Made by a program: the position numbers and the translations under genes. Positions 3,913 through 6,183 of a stretch of 6,183 nt of DNA are shown in pieces. Under the pieces are notes generated by a model. That model was given only the letters and a program-made list of their open reading frames with translations, had not been told where the DNA came from and ran no database searches. Source of the DNA: Alphaproteobacteria bacterium (GTDB taxonomy: Bacteria; Pseudomonadota; Alphaproteobacteria; Kiloniellales; J153); NCBI GenBank assembly GCA_003693905.1, contig RFLL01000270.1:1-6183 (forward strand), written 5' to 3'. Each line of letters starts with the position of its first letter. Positions within the stretch are counted from its first letter, which is position 1.

Positions 3913-6183
3913 GGGCTGAAATCACAGTTTTCGCTGCTGTCGCGCATCCAGTCGCGCCCGACTTCGCCGTTCCCCGGCGGACCGGCCGACCCGCAGTTTG
4001 CGGCCCGCCAGTTGCCGCTGGTCGCAAACGTACGCACCTTGAGAACCGAATTCAGGTAGTACGGTGCGGCCGTGAACGGCGCGGTCGTATTGTTGCGCAC
4101 CTGGGTCCCCGCCGGGAGGCCGGCTTCGGGGCCGACGTCATTGAGGTTGACCAGAAAGGCCTTGTTCTTCCAGCCGTGCGGCACCGCGACGTGGCACCAG
4201 GTGCACCGCAGTTGTTTCAGCTTGTCGGCGTGGAAGGCGTGGAGGTTCTTGTCCTTCTCGCCACCGAAGCCGCTTGGAATGTCGCTCCCGTCCTTGGTCG
4301 CGTAGCGGGTATATGAATGGCACTTGAAGCACAGATGATCCTGCGTGCCCGGCGCTCCGGTCTGCGTGTTCCAGGGCCCTTTGAGGATGAAGTCCATGTT
4401 GGAGCCGTGCGGTCCCCAGGGTTGCCCGTCTTCGCCGCCCGAAGGCACCACGGTGCCGGCGGCCGTCTGGGCGCCGTGGCAATCCGAGCAGTACATGGTC
4501 TGCGTGCCGATGAATGCCGCATTGTTCCAGGGCGCCAGCCAGTTGTTGGCGTCCGCCGAGCGGATGGCCGTGGTCCGGCCGGTGGACTCGATCACCGGAT
4601 GCCATGATCTGTGCTCTCCGGTCCCCTCGCCACGATCGGCGATGGGGGCCTGAAATTCCATCGCCTGATCGGTGTAGCGCGTCAGTGCATTGGTATTGGG
4701 CGGCGTGCCGCCGCTGCTGAGCCCGAGGTCGGGCGGCACGTTGTAGCCGTATGTGGAGTGGCACTTGAGGCACACCTGATACTCGCGCGTGAGCCACGGG
4801 CTGGAAACATCGGTGCTGGCTCCGACGGGCGGGTTGCCGCGCTTGACTTGGAAACTGATCGGCGTCGAGAGGAAGGCGCTCGATCCATAGACCGGTTCTA
4901 CTCCCCAGGCCCCCTTGAGAACGCCCGAGGCGATGTTGGTGTGCAGGACACCGGACTGGTGCTCGTGCGTGCCGGCAGGATCGGGAATACCGGCCACGTC
5001 GTTGAAGCGCCGTTTCTTGATAACCCGGTGCGGGTGATGACAGTCGGTACACTCGACGTGGCGATTCTGCGGCGCCCCGCGACCGAGCAACGTTTGCGAT
5101 TCGAGCAGGTCCTTGCCCGGTTGCGACAGCGAAGCGGTACCGATGTCGTGGACTTCCGGCTGCTTGGCGATCGGCATGTGGCGCAGCTTGGTGAAGTCGG
5201 TTTTCACGTCCGGGACGCCAAACGTGGCGCCACCCTGGCCGTTGAGAACGCCGCCGGTCGCCGAGTGGCACTGGTAGCAGGTTTCCTCCGTGGCCGGGTT
5301 GCCGCCGGACTTCGGTTGGGTAAGGCTGTCGGTTCCCTCGCGCAGCAGGCGCCGGGCGCCCTGCACCGTATGGGGGTCATGGCAGTTCAGGCATGCCGCA
5401 CGCCAGACCTGCATGCCCAGCGGGAAGTCGCGCAGGCTTGCGGCGGTCGAAGTATAGGTTTCGTCGGCGACGAAACTGTTGGCGTGGGCCGACCCGGCCC
5501 AGCCCTCCTTGTTGTGGCAACCGAGGCAGATGATATCGTCCTGCTGGTTGAACCCGCCTTCGATCGGCTCGGCAGACTGGAAACGCTGCACTCGCAGAAA
5601 TTTGATGTCGGGATCGACGGTGTCGCGAATGTGCGGATCGTGGCACGACGTGCATTGAAGCTGGCCGTCCTCCAGCGGCAACAGCGGGCGCACACCCGGG
5701 ACGCGGTTTCCGATATGCGGCGAATCCGTCGGCAGAAACAGCTCGCCGTCGGTCAACGCCAGGGAATCGTCATAGGTGAACGAGATCGGGTGATCGTTGG
5801 TGAGGTCGGTCCCCAGCCGGCGCGTAAAACCGGTCCCCGCACCGGCCCCTTCGGGAATGGTGCCATCCGGCGCGGTGCCGGTCATCGGGATGTCGGCGGT
5901 GGTCGGGTCCATGTCGGTGAAAGCGCCGTTGAGAACGTTGACGGCGCCGATCGCGATCGTGCCGTCGTGACAGGACAGGCACAATTTGCTGCTGCCGCCC
6001 GGCTGGCCCAGACCCAGAGCATCCATGGAGCTTGAGGTATAGGGGGAGTATGTCGCCCCGGACAGCTTGCGGTTCCACAAAGGCACGGGGGCCGCCTGCT
6101 CGGCATGATGCGGCGTGTGACAGAAGACGCAGACCTGCGATTCGCTCGTCGCGCGGACCTGCCCCGGCCCCGTCACCGAAAAA
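3909..6183 (-). CDS. Large secreted multiheme cytochrome c, at least 11 haems, N-terminus missing
   Basis: The reading frame is open to the right edge; the real start and signal peptide lie outside the window. The GTG at 6176 is only an internal valine within a segment (F-S-V-T-G-P-G-Q-V) that resembles the first mature region of this family. Numbered from that valine, 755 residues are visible, with CXXCH haem motifs at C16, C66, C175, C217, C262, C300, C376, C469, C563, C616 and C658. Four carry the CXXCHxPH pattern typical of 'doubled CXXCH' multihaem proteins (C16, C175, C262, C376). There are 33 histidines in all, so 22 remain after the proximal ligands, enough for bis-His coordination at every site. 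The haem-poor C-terminus (about 663-755) has Trp residues and two lone cysteines (C728, C751) that may form a disulfide. No membrane segment is seen in the visible part, so it is probably periplasmic or exported. Such proteins conduct electrons along haem chains, often to or from extracellular partners; no catalytic haem site is evident. It is the natural client of the maturation genes that follow. The exact subfamily is not recognised. Confidence 0.95.
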   Translation of the reverse strand, partial: FSVTGPGQVRATSESQVCVFCHTPHHAEQAAPVPLWNRKLSGATYSPYTSSSMDALGLGQPGGSSKLCLSCHDGTIAIGAVNVLNGAFTDMDPTTADIPMTGTAPDGTIPEGAGAGTGFTRRLGTDLTNDHPISFTYDDSLALTDGELFLPTDSPHIGNRVPGVRPLLPLEDGQLQCTSCHDPHIRDTVDPDIKFLRVQRFQSAEPIEGGFNQQDDIICLGCHNKEGWAGSAHANSFVADETYTSTAASLRDFPLGMQVWRAACLNCHDPHTVQGARRLLREGTDSLTQPKSGGNPATEETCYQCHSATGGVLNGQGGATFGVPDVKTDFTKLRHMPIAKQPEVHDIGTASLSQPGKDLLESQTLLGRGAPQNRHVECTDCHHPHRVIKKRRFNDVAGIPDPAGTHEHQSGVLHTNIASGVLKGAWGVEPVYGSSAFLSTPISFQVKRGNPPVGASTDVSSPWLTREYQVCLKCHSTYGYNVPPDLGLSSGGTPPNTNALTRYTDQAMEFQAPIADRGEGTGEHRSWHPVIESTGRTTAIRSADANNWLAPWNNAAFIGTQTMYCSDCHGAQTAAGTVVPSGGEDGQPWGPHGSNMDFILKGPWNTQTGAPGTQDHLCFKCHSYTRYATKDGSDIPSGFGGEKDKNLHAFHADKLKQLRCTWCHVAVPHGWKNKAFLVNLNDVGPEAGLPAGTQVRNNTTAPFTAAPYYLNSVLKVRTFATSGNWRAANCGSAGPPGNGEVGRDWMRDSSENCDFSP

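Noticed and set aside
2124..4059. Long plus-strand open frames opposite ccsA and resB (341 and 391 residues)
   Set aside because: They have no known motifs and no plausible operon context, and they are explained as mirror frames of the well supported membrane proteins.
3429..4604. An identical 16-base word at 3429-3444 (in resB) and 4589-4604 (in the multihaem gene)
   Set aside because: Both copies encode W-H-P-V-I in the same frame and have no shared flanks. It looks like chance similarity at a short peptide rather than a DNA repeat.
4611..6035. A 474-residue plus-strand open frame opposite the multihaem cytochrome
   Set aside because: Its composition is that of a GC-rich antisense shadow, with no recognisable domain, and the opposite strand carries 11 clear CXXCH motifs in frame.

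Overview
This is a GC-rich window in which every gene I can support lies on the minus strand, so it is read from right to left. It holds a c-type cytochrome locus. The upstream part (6183 to 1021) is a tight four-gene block: a large secreted multiheme cytochrome c (5' end outside the window, 11 CXXCH haem sites visible), a ResB/Ccs1-type protein, a CcsA/ResC-type protein with the WWD haem-handling motif, and a membrane-anchored protein that joins TPR repeats to a TlpA/ResA-like thioredoxin domain. All three junctions overlap (4, 11 and 4 bases), so the block is almost certainly one transcript with coupled translation.

A gap of 152 bases follows (869-1020). It contains the most AT-rich patch of the window, a perfect 17-bp palindrome, and a possible sigma70-like promoter that the palindrome overlaps. 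Downstream are a small secreted monohaem cytochrome c (868 to 521) and the 5' part of a secreted beta-propeller protein of the Reg_prop (two-component regulator propeller) type, which runs off the left edge.

Working model: the locus makes an exported many-haem electron conduit and carries its own System II cytochrome c maturation set. ResB and CcsA would carry haem across the membrane and ligate it. The TPR-thioredoxin protein would keep the CXXCH cysteines reduced and may hold the apocytochrome. The monohaem cytochrome is a candidate soluble electron partner. The propeller is either a sensory or a structural partner; its C-terminus, which would decide this, is missing. No function in extracellular electron transfer or in any particular respiration is proven by the sequence.

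Organism: GC-rich coding sequence, System II maturation and periplasmic-type cytochromes with paired CXXCHxPH motifs suggest a Gram-negative respiratory bacterium (Proteobacteria in the broad sense, including former Deltaproteobacteria, or a phylum such as Nitrospirota or NC10). The window has no marker gene that settles this. I see no RNA genes, mobile elements, CRISPR array or attachment sites.
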